DNA of 26,984 nucleotides, taken from positions 1-26,984 of IMG/VR virus record IMGVR_UViG_3300042522_000822; one strand, given 5' to 3'. This DNA comes from a virus. The notes beneath the pieces were generated by a model. That model did not search any database, had not been told where the DNA came from, and was given only the letters and a program-made list of their open reading frames with translations. Position 1 is the first letter of the stretch, and each line of letters begins with the position of its first letter. The position numbers and the translations under genes were made by a program. Below, piece after piece: positions 4,912 to 11,681 of the stretch.

Positions 4912-7077
4912 ATGTCTAACTACACGCAAAGGGCGCTGTCTGCAGCGTCTGCGCTTCTTATTGGAGTGCCTACAATTGCATTTGCAGATACTATTTCTGG
5001 TACAGATTTTGAGTCTGGAAATACCTCAGGATGGAATACTGGAACTCAAACAGGAACATTAGACAGCACAATCACAGGACAGGGAACGGGTGTTAGTGTT
5101 GTCGATAATCCAGTAATCTTCAATGCACCTTCTCACGGAGCAGTAGGAAGTCCAACTCTCCAAGATGGTTCTCCTAACCCATACCACGCACCCGCAGTAA
5201 CACCAACAACTTGGGAGTTTGCTCCTTATGGGGATGCTGGTGCTGCACTACAACCAAATGGTCAAGCAACATTTAACCAAGCAACAGAAGCACTTGGATT
5301 AACTGCAGCAGAAAACCAAGCAATTAAAGACCTTCTCACTCAACAACAGCAACAATCTGGTTTAGGAAATCCAAATCCAACTGATGCTGCTTGGATTACA
5401 AAGTCAGTGACTTTGCAAACTGGAACAGTTTATACAATGTCTTGGAACTATATTGGAACTGATTATGTTCCTTTCAATGATGGTTCTATTACATCACTTG
5501 TCTATCAGGGAACAGGTTCATCTCCAACAGTAACAGTTAATAATCAACTTCAAAACTATGCACTGCTTGGATTTACCAATCCAGGAACTGGTGATTATTC
5601 AACTGGAACTTATGGTTCTACTGGATGGCAGTATTCAACATATCAAGTAGGTGCTGATGGTGATTATCTCTTAGGATTTGCAGTATTCAATCTTGGAGAT
5701 ACTGCACTTTCTCCTGTTCTTTTAGTTGATAGTCAGCCTGGAACTACAACACAGAACGGTCAATCATTTACACCTGTTGCTCCAAACAATCCAGATGCAC
5801 CATCTGTTGATGAAGTAGCACCAACTCCAACTCCAGAACCAGAACCCACTCCAGAACCAGAACCTACTCCAGAACCAGAACCTACACCTGAGCCAACACC
5901 AGAACCTACTCCAGAACCAGAACCTACTCCAGAACCAGAACCTACACCTGAGCCAACACCAGAACCAGAACCCACTCCAGAACCAGATCCAACTCCAGAA
6001 CCTACACCTGAGCCAACACCAGAACCAGAGCCAACTCCTGAACCCACACCAGAACCAGAACCACCAACATTATTAAACTCTGTAACTGTTCCTGCACCAG
6101 GACTTCCAGTTGTTGTTACTACCAAAGTAACTCATAAGGCATCTGAGAAGGATGGAGTTCAAAAGATTAGAAGAGATTTTGCAACTACAAGTCAAACTCC
6201 TCTATTACAGCAAGATACTTATAGTGATGGAACTGTTATAAGTTCTTTACTTCTTTCTGTTGATACAAAGAATACTCATGATGTTCTTTCTGGACGCACA
6301 GACCAATACGATGTTTTAGATAAGATTGGTGGTGGATTACAAAACCTTCTTATTCATGAACCATCTAAACCAGATTCAGACAGAGTAAGAGTATTCAGCA
6401 ATAACTATTATTCATGGTCTTCTGGTGATTATGGATACACTGGTAAGTCTCTGATTATTGGTGGTGGATTAGAAATTGATATCAAACCAACCTGGACTAT
6501 TGGTGGTCAGTATAATAATGTGAATATTGATTTAGGTGGTGTTGATAGCACTTCTAATCTTGTTAAGAGTCATTATGGTTTCTTTAATATGTTCCGTGGA
6601 AATACATTATCACTCTTAACTAATGCTGGTTTCTCCCAGAACAAATATAATGTATCAAGAAATGTTCAGGGTATCTTTAATAATGAAAGTTCAACACAAG
6701 GAAAAGAGTGGTTTGTTAATAACAGATTATTCTGGCATCTCAATAAGAACATAACTCCATTTGTTGGATACACTGTTGGTAATTATCAGAGAGATGGTTT
6801 TACTGAAACTGGTTCAGTTCAATCCAGAAGAACCGTTGATGTTATAAACAAAACTTCACATTCTGGTGAGGTTGGTCTAAATATTTCACATCGTTTTGGT
6901 GGTAAGAAAAAGGATTTATTCGGCATAACTGTCGGTGGTTCTTATGAAACCAGCGGAATGATTGAGGCAAATGCTTCTGTTGATTATAAGGAAATGGTAA
7001 TCGTTGAAGGAATACATCAAATCAATGATGGTGTTTCTAATACAGTGGTGTCTGCGAAACTTAAATTTAAGTTTTGA
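4912..7077 (+). CDS. secreted autotransporter-like protein with Pro-Glu repeat linker and C-terminal beta-barrel
   Basis: The 721-residue product begins with a signal peptide (cleavage AFA/D after residue 25). Residues 26-303 form a Gly/Thr/Asn/Ser-rich, beta-rich extracellular-type domain (DFESGNTSGWNTGTQTG; MSWNYIGTDYVPFNDGS). Residues 304-384 are a PTPEPEPTPEP repeat, a rigid periplasm- or wall-spanning type of linker. Residues about 385-721 show alternating beta-strand sequence (GGGLEIDIKP, WTIGGQYNNVNID, GEVGLNISHRF, LFGITVGGSYE) ending in KLKFKF, with the terminal Phe of outer-membrane barrels. The order signal-passenger-linker-barrel resembles type V autotransporters, but the barrel is not matched to a named family. 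No Cys is seen. Inference: displayed on the infected-cell surface, or a virion fibre protein. Confidence 0.75.
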   Translation: MSNYTQRALSAASALLIGVPTIAFADTISGTDFESGNTSGWNTGTQTGTLDSTITGQGTGVSVVDNPVIFNAPSHGAVGSPTLQDGSPNPYHAPAVTPTTWEFAPYGDAGAALQPNGQATFNQATEALGLTAAENQAIKDLLTQQQQQSGLGNPNPTDAAWITKSVTLQTGTVYTMSWNYIGTDYVPFNDGSITSLVYQGTGSSPTVTVNNQLQNYALLGFTNPGTGDYSTGTYGSTGWQYSTYQVGADGDYLLGFAVFNLGDTALSPVLLVDSQPGTTTQNGQSFTPVAPNNPDAPSVDEVAPTPTPEPEPTPEPEPTPEPEPTPEPTPEPTPEPEPTPEPEPTPEPTPEPEPTPEPDPTPEPTPEPTPEPEPTPEPTPEPEPPTLLNSVTVPAPGLPVVVTTKVTHKASEKDGVQKIRRDFATTSQTPLLQQDTYSDGTVISSLLLSVDTKNTHDVLSGRTDQYDVLDKIGGGLQNLLIHEPSKPDSDRVRVFSNNYYSWSSGDYGYTGKSLIIGGGLEIDIKPTWTIGGQYNNVNIDLGGVDSTSNLVKSHYGFFNMFRGNTLSLLTNAGFSQNKYNVSRNVQGIFNNESSTQGKEWFVNNRLFWHLNKNITPFVGYTVGNYQRDGFTETGSVQSRRTVDVINKTSHSGEVGLNISHRFGGKKKDLFGITVGGSYETSGMIEANASVDYKEMVIVEGIHQINDGVSNTVVSAKLKFKF
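5821..6063 (+). repeat. Pro-Glu-rich tandem repeat (PTPEPEP)
   Basis: About 243 bases of degenerate 12- and 18-base units (CCAACTCCAGAACCAGAA-like) encode PTPEP/PTPEPEP repeats, with one Glu changed to Asp. Identical longer blocks recur within the tract, a sign of recent slippage or unequal exchange. It also creates a long non-coding Gly-Ser shadow frame on the minus strand. Confidence 0.95.
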
Positions 7078-7081
7078 TTTA

Positions 7082-7089
7082 CCTAAATA
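7082..7089 (+). promoter_or_regulatory. late-promoter-like box (CCTAAATA)
   Basis: CCTAAATA shares the TAAATA core of the late consensus. It lies 28 bases before the gene at 7117, in the 39-base gap after the barrel protein gene. Confidence 0.35.
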
Positions 7090-7116
7090 TGAGGTAGAAC
7101 ATCATCACATGGACTG

Positions 7117-7458
7117 ATGGATAAGAAAAAGGAGAATGCTTTGGGGCAAGTAATTCGTATTGCCATCCTTGGATGGTCTGCTGCTCTTCTTACCGCAAGT
7201 TATGCTGGGGCTCTATCCAAAATGGACCCCACATTTATTGCGACAGTCTTTACTGCATCTGCTGCCACTTTTGGTATCAATACAATGAAGAAGGGTGGTG
7301 ATGATGAAGATGAAAAAAAAGAGGAACCTAAAAGAGAAGAGGTAGTTTCTGCTCCACCAGAACCAGAAGCACCAGAAACTCTTGAAGCAAGAGTTGAAGC
7401 ACTTGAAACCAAAGTAGAAGATGGTGAAGGATACGTTCAACCTCGTACAGGGGCATAA
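7117..7458 (+). CDS. two-helix membrane protein with acidic coiled-coil tail, 113 aa
   Basis: The protein has two hydrophobic helices (residues about 12-32, VIRIAILGWSAALLTASYAG; and about 38-57, PTFIATVFTASAATFGINTM). These are followed by a highly charged tail (DDEDEKKEEPKREE) and a short coiled coil (LEARVEALETKVED). Two N-terminal helices with a charged C-terminus are a layout seen in class II holins, and two wall hydrolases lie 2.3 kb upstream, so a lysis role is possible but unproven. The stop overlaps the next start (TAATG). No recognised family; the start has no strong ribosome-binding site. Confidence 0.75.
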   Translation: MDKKKENALGQVIRIAILGWSAALLTASYAGALSKMDPTFIATVFTASAATFGINTMKKGGDDEDEKKEEPKREEVVSAPPEPEAPETLEARVEALETKVEDGEGYVQPRTGA

Positions 7459-7571
7459 TGTCCAAATCATCAAATAAAGGCAAGAAAGGTTCTGCTGGTG
7501 GAAAACAATCCAAGCAGAACCAGGGCAATGCCTCTGCAAAGAAAGCAAAAAACGGTGGTAAGAAAAATTGA
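7458..7571 (+). CDS. 37-aa basic Lys/Gly/Asn-rich protein
   Basis: A 37-residue ORF coupled on both sides (TAATG with the previous stop; TGATGG with the next start). The product is very basic and low-complexity (NKGKKGSAGGKQSKQNQGN, then KKAKNGGKKN), probably disordered and perhaps nucleic-acid-binding. No family is recognised. The tight coupling is the main support. Confidence 0.55.
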   Translation: MSKSSNKGKKGSAGGKQSKQNQGNASAKKAKNGGKKN

Positions 7572-7747
7572 TGGAGTTTATTGCTTTTATGGTAGTTGGT
7601 TATTTTGAACTTAGTCCAGGTCAATGCCAACTTGAATATTTCCGTTATAATGAAATACACGCACTAACTATCCCATGCCAAGAGAATGGAACACTCCAAA
7701 GAGGGAGTGTTGGAATGCTCCCATCCATCAAATACTCAAAGCCATAG
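7571..7747 (+). CDS. 58-aa protein of unknown function
   Basis: The frame starts at ATG 7571, overlapping the previous TGA, and ends at TAG 7745-7747, running 73 bases into the next gene. The residues MVVGYFELSPGQCQLEYFRY and EIHALTIPC look like real coding sequence. The last third (QRGSVGMLPSIKYSKP) lies under the overlapping gene. Two Cys are present. No family is recognised. Confidence 0.5.
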   Translation: MEFIAFMVVGYFELSPGQCQLEYFRYNEIHALTIPCQENGTLQRGSVGMLPSIKYSKP

Positions 7748-7866
7748 ATAATCACACCCGTCTTTTTATGGAGACGGGTGATTTTTGGCACGAAGAACAG
7801 GCAAATATATTAAGACAATATCTAAGAGATTTGAAAGATTTTATTCATAAAGAAGAGGGAAGATAA
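7675..7866 (+). CDS. 63-aa protein of unknown function
   Basis: This 63-residue ORF contains Trp/His-rich helical sequence (WNTPKRECWNAPIHQILKAI, DNHTRLFMETGDFWHEEQ, NILRQYLRDLKDFIHKEEG). The patterned heptads and conserved-looking aromatic residues support a real soluble protein. It overlaps the previous gene by 73 bases and the next start by one base (TAATG). No family is recognised. Confidence 0.68.
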   Translation: MPREWNTPKRECWNAPIHQILKAIDNHTRLFMETGDFWHEEQANILRQYLRDLKDFIHKEEGR

Positions 7867-8018
7867 TGAATGAATTTCCTTGGGGTGTTGTAATATTATT
7901 ATCCTGCGGACTTGCCTTTACTGCATATATCATTTACTACATATTAAAGTTAGCAAACGAGGAGATGAAAGATGAAACATCTGAGTCTAATTCTATCAAT
8001 CACAAGTCTGGGCATTAG
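7866..8018 (+). CDS. 50-aa single-helix membrane protein
   Basis: ATG 7866 overlaps the preceding stop. The product has one strong hydrophobic helix (WGVVILLSCGLAFTAYIIYY) and a polar tail (NEEMKDETSESNSIN). Its final 47 bases overlap the next gene in another frame. No family is recognised; a small phage membrane protein. Confidence 0.6.
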   Translation: MNEFPWGVVILLSCGLAFTAYIIYYILKLANEEMKDETSESNSINHKSGH

Positions 8019-8184
8019 TGCTGCAATTGGTGTAGGAGCATACATTACTTATCAAAAAGCACAGAAAATCTTAGACAATCCAGAAGCATTTGTTGGTGCT
8101 GTTGTGGAGAAGCAAGTATCAAAAGCATTTGAAAAACTACCCATTCCTAAACTAAATACTGAGAAGTTCAAATTACCATTCTAA
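7972..8184 (+). CDS. 70-aa N-anchored membrane protein
   Basis: An N-terminal helix (LSLILSITSLGISAAIGVGA) is followed by a soluble helical tail (TYQKAQKILDNPEAFVGAVV, SKAFEKLPIPKL). GAGGAG lies about ten bases upstream of ATG 7972 and supports this start. The stop overlaps the nuclease start (TAATG). The helix could be a signal anchor. Function unknown. Confidence 0.72.
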   Translation: MKHLSLILSITSLGISAAIGVGAYITYQKAQKILDNPEAFVGAVVEKQVSKAFEKLPIPKLNTEKFKLPF

Positions 8185-8597
8185 TGGCTGACAAAGATCC
8201 TTACGTCTATAGAATACGTTCAGTACACAAGGTTGTAGATGGTGACACTATTGACGCTGATATTGATTTGGGTTTTGATATCTCCCTTACTAAGCGAATT
8301 CGTCTTGCTGGTATCGATACCCCAGAGAGCAGGACAACTGATGCGTATGAAAAGAAACTTGGTCTCGAAGTTAAAGACTGGCTCAAGCACAGATTAGAAT
8401 TTGCTAAAGATATTCTCATTAAAACAGAACTACCCGATAGCACCGAGAAGTATGGTCGCATTATCGGTCATCTGTTTATTAATGGAGAAGAAATATCCAT
8501 CAACAATCAAATGGTTAATGAAGGTTATGCTTGGGAATATGATGGTGGAACAAAGAAAAAGAACTTTGATGAACTTCTGGCAAAAAGGAAAAAGTGA
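8184..8597 (+). CDS. staphylococcal-nuclease-like (thermonuclease) protein
   Basis: The 137-residue protein matches the SNase/TNase fold. It has VVDGDTIDADI with D21, RLAGIDTPES with R40, D45 and E48, and EKYGRIIG with R92. These align with S. aureus nuclease D21, R35, D40, E43 and R87, so the catalytic set looks complete. C-terminal VNEGYAWEYDGG is also typical. The family hydrolyses DNA and RNA with Ca2+. No signal peptide is visible, so it may act inside the cell, for instance in host DNA breakdown or nucleotide salvage. It is tightly coupled to the small membrane-protein genes on both sides. Confidence 0.92.
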   Translation: MADKDPYVYRIRSVHKVVDGDTIDADIDLGFDISLTKRIRLAGIDTPESRTTDAYEKKLGLEVKDWLKHRLEFAKDILIKTELPDSTEKYGRIIGHLFINGEEISINNQMVNEGYAWEYDGGTKKKNFDELLAKRKK

Positions 8598-8794
8598 TAT
8601 ATTTCAATATTGTTAGATTATTTTTAATTATCTGGGCAGCATTAATGATTTCTGCTGTGGAATCAGTTGCGATTCGTACAGAAGGTCAAGTGGAACTGGA
8701 AAGTACAAGTCGTGATGCTTATGCTAAAGTACTTTTACTTGCAGTTGGTTCTTTTCTTGGTGATGCTGCCTTTAAGTTAAAGGGGAAAAAATAA
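8594..8794 (+). CDS. 66-aa membrane protein
   Basis: GTG 8594 overlaps the nuclease stop (GTGA), with AAGGA about eight bases upstream. One N-terminal hydrophobic helix (IVRLFLIIWAALMISAVESV) and a second weaker one (AKVLLLAVGSFLGDAAF) flank a polar stretch. This is a two-helix small protein that could be holin-like, but there is no diagnostic motif. A later ATG (8645) would remove most of the first helix, so the GTG start is preferred. Confidence 0.65.
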   Translation: MIYFNIVRLFLIIWAALMISAVESVAIRTEGQVELESTSRDAYAKVLLLAVGSFLGDAAFKLKGKK

Positions 8795-8862
8795 TTTGTT
8801 ATGAGACCAACACGAAAAACACTTAAAAAATCGTTACATTTTTATATTAACTATTAAATAGT

Positions 8863-8870
8863 AAAGATTT
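8863..8870 (+). promoter_or_regulatory. late-promoter-like box within a palindrome
   Basis: ATTAAATA lies inside the perfect palindrome ACTATT-A-AATAGT (8860-8872), 17 bases before the gene at 8888. It could be a late promoter or a protein-binding site. Confidence 0.35.
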
Positions 8871-8887
8871 GTTTAAGGTGTTACAAA

Positions 8888-9022
8888 ATGACCACGGCAC
8901 CAGCAAAGGATAAACGTAAAGAAGAGAAAGATAATATCTTTCTAGAAATTCTTTATAACGTTTTAGTTCAATTGCCAGCAATAATTGTTGTGTGGATTAT
9001 TTCCAAATTTACTTCAGATTGA
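8888..9022 (+). CDS. 44-aa tail-anchored membrane protein
   Basis: The ORF has a charged N-terminus (AKDKRKEEKDN) followed by one hydrophobic helix near the C-terminus (ILYNVLVQLPAIIVVWIISK). It ends convergently, overlapping the stop of the minus-strand gene by nine bases. A late-promoter-like element precedes it. No family is recognised. Confidence 0.6.
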   Translation: MTTAPAKDKRKEEKDNIFLEILYNVLVQLPAIIVVWIISKFTSD

Positions 9023-9892
9023 GAACTTAGCAGATAATTTTTTAGCAATTTTTTTAGCAGGGGCAAAGAGAGGTTTAAATCTTTCTTTGCCTTCTTTTGT
9101 GAACTTATCTTTGATTACATCATCAATAATGATTTTGTTATCAATCTCATAGAGGGCATTGATTTCAACTTGGTCACGAATGTATTGTTCTACATTAGTT
9201 ACTTGTTCGACTAAACGAGTTCCTTCAGCAGAGTATTCAAAAACATCTACGTGACCACCTTCTGCTAAAACATAATGTAGAACTGGTTTAACTTGTTTGA
9301 TTTTAATTTTAAACTTGTTCTTTGTTGCTTCTTTAATCATTGGTTCTGCTGCATTTTTTAATGCATTCAGAACAGTTGTTGATGCTATCGTAGCAGCAGT
9401 GGTAACTACTGCGACAGCACCAGCCGTAGCAACAAGAGAAGGGTCAGGTAAATTAATATTGACTCCATAGACACTAAATGTTGGTGTAGTTGTTGGTTTA
9501 TTTGCAGGTATTTCAGCAATGGGAGTTTGAGCAGGGGGGGTTTGAGCAACCTGAGGCAGTTGAGGTGGGGGAGTAGTATCAGGTAATCCCCTCTCTTTTG
9601 GTTTTTCTTCCTGCTGTTGTTTTTCCCTTTCTGCTTTTACTGCAGCATCAAATTCTGCTTGAGTTGGAACATTAATAACTGGATATTTAATCGTAGTATT
9701 TGGTACATCAACAACGGGTACTTCTAACCCACGCACTACTGGTGCTTCAACACTACGAAGTGCTGGTCTTTCTATAGTAGAAATTACAGAAGGACCAGCA
9801 ATTCTATTGGTGTTTGGATTTGGAATGTTAATCGGATTATTTCCGATGATTGGTCTTAGATTTGGATTATTAATTAATTCTATTGGTTCCAT
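9014..9892 (-). CDS. Pro-rich protein with membrane segment, last gene of the minus-strand secreted cluster
   Basis: The 292-residue product has an Asn/Pro/Ile-rich N-terminal half with repeated short motifs (ERPALRSVEAPVVRGLEVPV), a Gln/Glu/Pro stretch (QQQEEKPKERG, TTPPPQLPQVAQTPPAQTP), then an Ala/Val/Thr-rich hydrophobic segment (VATAGAVAVVTTAATIAS). A basic C-terminal domain follows (KFKIKIKQVKPVLHYVLAEG to the end). I chose ATG 9892 (MEPIEL) because GAGG lies nine bases upstream; an earlier TTG (9907) and ATG (9901) are in frame. It overlaps the preceding gene's 3' end. No signal peptide. Function unknown; possibly a membrane partner of the three secreted proteins. Confidence 0.75.
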   Translation of the reverse strand: MEPIELINNPNLRPIIGNNPINIPNPNTNRIAGPSVISTIERPALRSVEAPVVRGLEVPVVDVPNTTIKYPVINVPTQAEFDAAVKAEREKQQQEEKPKERGLPDTTPPPQLPQVAQTPPAQTPIAEIPANKPTTTPTFSVYGVNINLPDPSLVATAGAVAVVTTAATIASTTVLNALKNAAEPMIKEATKNKFKIKIKQVKPVLHYVLAEGGHVDVFEYSAEGTRLVEQVTNVEQYIRDQVEINALYEIDNKIIIDDVIKDKFTKEGKERFKPLFAPAKKIAKKLSAKFSI

Positions 9893-10454
9893 TAACCACA
9901 TCCTCAACTCGTGGATACTTCACAACTACATCTGCACAAACTTTGTAGTAAGGACTTTCTGGGTGGAACATTATTCCATTCTTATGTGCTTCACCGCATT
10001 TTAATAATCTTACAAGTTCAAAATCTAATCTTGCTTTATCAGTTTCTGCCTGTTGTCTAGCAATTTCAGTTTCTGCTCTTTTCTTGCACAAGTTCATTAG
10101 AGTTCCATCCAATGGAATATTAAGTCCAGCAGAAATTCCCCAGTTACCATTTCGTGATGCGAATGATTCTGGGTCATCACTATTGTTATTACTACTCATT
10201 CCAAATGGAGAAAGTGAAAACGTTGCTCCTTGGCAACTTACCCCACCACCATAAGTGTTCAATGCATATGGACCTTGTAACACCTGAACTGCCTGGTTTG
10301 TTACGTTACCCGTAGCAGATGCTGAAGGTCCTGCAATATTAGTATTACTTGGTGCTGGAGTGCTTTGTGCAAATGCAGTTCCAGTTGAAATTATTGCGTA
10401 AAGACAGAAATTGATGTAGTGGTGGATTGTGTTTCTGTGGTGCGATCTATCCAT
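9870..10454 (-). CDS. secreted protein of minus-strand cluster, 194 aa
   Basis: A signal-peptide-like start (INFCLYAIISTGTAFAQ, cleavage AFA/Q) is preceded by a polar, His-rich N-terminus. The mature part is Ser/Asn/Gly-rich (APSNTNIAGPSASATGNV; GPYALNTYGGGVSCQG). It is followed by a helical Cys-containing region (LCKKRAETEIARQQAETDKA; LVRLLKCGEAHKNG; YYKVCADVVV), giving four Cys in the mature protein. The only ATG for this signal is 10454, making a 64-base overlap with the upstream gene; an ATA/ATT start at the upstream stop cannot be excluded. No family is recognised. Exported, with a possible disulfide-stabilised C-terminal domain. Confidence 0.72.
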   Translation of the reverse strand: MDRSHHRNTIHHYINFCLYAIISTGTAFAQSTPAPSNTNIAGPSASATGNVTNQAVQVLQGPYALNTYGGGVSCQGATFSLSPFGMSSNNNSDDPESFASRNGNWGISAGLNIPLDGTLMNLCKKRAETEIARQQAETDKARLDFELVRLLKCGEAHKNGIMFHPESPYYKVCADVVVKYPRVEDVVNGTNRIN

Positions 10455-10750
10455 GTTTCTTTTGCCACTCCAGGGCCGAGATAGGTTTCACTGAACTGGA
10501 ATGGAGCACCTTGATTCATGATACTATAATTTGCTCCCTGTTGAGGAGTGCCAGGAATGTTAATATTAGTTCCAGTCACAGTATATGATGTGCCAGTTGT
10601 ATATTCAACTTGGCGGATTGTTTCTATAACTTTTGTAGTAGATTCTGTAGTCGCATTGATTGTACCCCTAGTGAAATTAGGTACAACACTTTCTGCTAGG
10701 GCAGGAGAACAAAACCCTAGCAGGAATAAACCTGCTAGGATATGTCTCAT
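10391..10750 (-). CDS. secreted beta-rich protein, 119 aa (paralogue of the next gene upstream)
   Basis: A clear signal peptide (MRHILAGLFLLGFCSPALA/ES) is followed by a Thr/Ser/Asn-rich mature region. The segment YTVTGTNINIPGTP, the later GAPFQFSETY and the ending SISVFTQ align with YSASGTNIQ, GQAFSFSES and IELSVFK in the protein encoded at 10747-11208, so the two are probably diverged tandem copies. ATG 10750 overlaps the upstream stop (ATGA). Alternating polar/hydrophobic strands suggest a beta-sheet extracellular protein. Function unknown. Confidence 0.78.
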   Translation of the reverse strand: MRHILAGLFLLGFCSPALAESVVPNFTRGTINATTESTTKVIETIRQVEYTTGTSYTVTGTNINIPGTPQQGANYSIMNQGAPFQFSETYLGPGVAKETWIDRTTETQSTTTSISVFTQ

Positions 10751-11208
10751 TTGAATACGCTCAGTTCAATACTACGTTGTGCAGTTGCAGTAGTTCCAGC
10801 ACCACCAGCAGTTACAGTAGGAACACCAGTTGGGGATAAGGTTCCTGCGAGAGTTCCTTTCTCACCACCAACTTGAGTTACACTATCTCCATAAAGATTT
10901 GGAGTTCCAATAACACCATTAGTAACTGTTTGAGTTGTTACAGGAGTATCAGCAGCATTAATAGATTCTGAGAAACTAAATGCTTGACCTGGAGTATTGA
11001 TGTCATAAGTTCCTGCACCACCAACTCCACCGAATGAGGATGATTGGATATTGGTTCCTGATGCGGAGTAGGATGCTCCTATTCTGGTTGATTGAATAGC
11101 AGCACCGTCAACTTTTAATTGTACGGAATCGGTGATTCTTGAGGTGATTTCAGCAGCACTGACGGGAATGGTGAAGAATAACGAAAAAACAAATAATAGT
11201 CTTTTCAT
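10747..11208 (-). CDS. secreted beta-rich protein, 153 aa (first gene of the minus-strand cluster)
   Basis: The signal peptide is MKRLLFVFSLFFTIPVSA/AE. The mature protein is Gly/Ser/Thr/Ala-rich, with SGTNIQSSSFGGVGGAG and GQAFSFSESI, and a low-complexity C-terminal part (LAGTLSPTGVPTVTAGGAGT) ending SIELSVFK. It appears paralogous to the next gene. It leads a four-gene overlapping minus-strand operon inserted between plus-strand blocks. There is no Cys in the mature form. Possible roles are a virion decoration, an adhesin or a host-envelope modifier; nothing in the sequence decides between them. Confidence 0.78.
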   Translation of the reverse strand: MKRLLFVFSLFFTIPVSAAEITSRITDSVQLKVDGAAIQSTRIGASYSASGTNIQSSSFGGVGGAGTYDINTPGQAFSFSESINAADTPVTTQTVTNGVIGTPNLYGDSVTQVGGEKGTLAGTLSPTGVPTVTAGGAGTTATAQRSIELSVFK

Positions 11209-11235
11209 TTTCTTATTTTGTGGTATACACTAAAA

Positions 11236-11256
11236 ATATTTAGGTGAAAATAAATA
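11236..11256. promoter_or_regulatory. divergent late-promoter-like boxes
   Basis: On the minus strand CTAAATAT (11243-11236) lies about 30 bases before the secreted-cluster start. On the plus strand AATAAATA (11249-11256) lies about 30 bases before the gene at 11287. Both share the TAAATA core, so this short gap probably drives late transcription in both directions. Confidence 0.45.
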
Positions 11257-11286
11257 CTTAAAAATGTAGTTAGTTTAATACTTTCA

Positions 11287-11463
11287 ATGAATACTTATTC
11301 TAGAGCGATGAGACATATCGATATGAAAGATGTTAAACAAAAACATCAAGAAAAAATTATTGAAAAACAAATAAAAGAAGAAAGGCAAATGCAAGAGAAT
11401 GAACATATCCTTTCTGCATTAAAGGATAAAGAAAGTAATTGGAGATCGGAGTTGTTCGGTTAG
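11287..11463 (+). CDS. 58-aa helical protein of unknown function
   Basis: The ORF encodes a long charged amphipathic helix (SRAMRHIDMKDVKQKHQEKI; EKQIKEERQMQENEHILSAL) ending in SNWRSELFG. The sequence is strongly coding-like and probably coiled-coil. It lies just upstream of the psbA promoter and reads toward it. No Shine-Dalgarno is obvious. No named family is recognised. Confidence 0.68.
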   Translation: MNTYSRAMRHIDMKDVKQKHQEKIIEKQIKEERQMQENEHILSALKDKESNWRSELFG

Positions 11464-11481
11464 TTGTCATCTAAGGATGGC

Positions 11482-11515
11482 TTGACAGGGATTTCTGACC
11501 GTGCTACTATAAATA
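11482..11515 (+). promoter_or_regulatory. composite psbA promoter: sigma70 -35 plus T4 late box
   Basis: A perfect TTGACA (11482-11487) is followed after 17 bases by TACTAT (11505-11510) as a possible -10. This overlaps an exact T4 late consensus TATAAATA (11508-11515). The site could serve both host-polymerase (early) and gp33/sigma-gp55-type (late) transcription of psbA. Confidence 0.65.
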
Positions 11516-11681
11516 GGTAAACAAATGTTACGGATTTCTCATAAATCTTAACATTGTCAACACCCCTTAAACCGAGACCTCTAGGGTGTATAAATTACGT
11601 CTCTCATACCCAGTCTGAGGGTGACTGGGGAATAGTATCACCACCATTTCCCTGATGGTCTTACTACTCTTTTAAGAAAAA
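11516..11681 (+). promoter_or_regulatory. structured psbA 5' leader
   Basis: The leader of about 160 bases has several potential stems: ACACCC/GGGTGT around 11563-11590, CCCAGTC (11609-11615) with GACTGGG (11623-11629), and ACCAT/ATGGT around 11642-11658, just before the start codon. A second late-like box, TATAAATT, is at 11589-11596. No ORF is seen here. A cis-regulatory RNA (for example of the PhotoRC type described near cyanophage and cyanobacterial psbA) is plausible but not confirmed by eye. Confidence 0.5.

Noticed and set aside
5760-6125. 121-aa Gly-Ser-Val repeat frame on the minus strand
   Set aside because: It is the antisense of the PTPEP repeat; the repeat keeps stops out of all frames, and no start site or separate signal supports it.
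8803-8859. 18-aa ORF (MRPTRKTLKKSLHFYINY) before the gene at 8888
   Set aside because: Too short, no ribosome-binding site and no coupling; probably chance in an A/T-rich gap.
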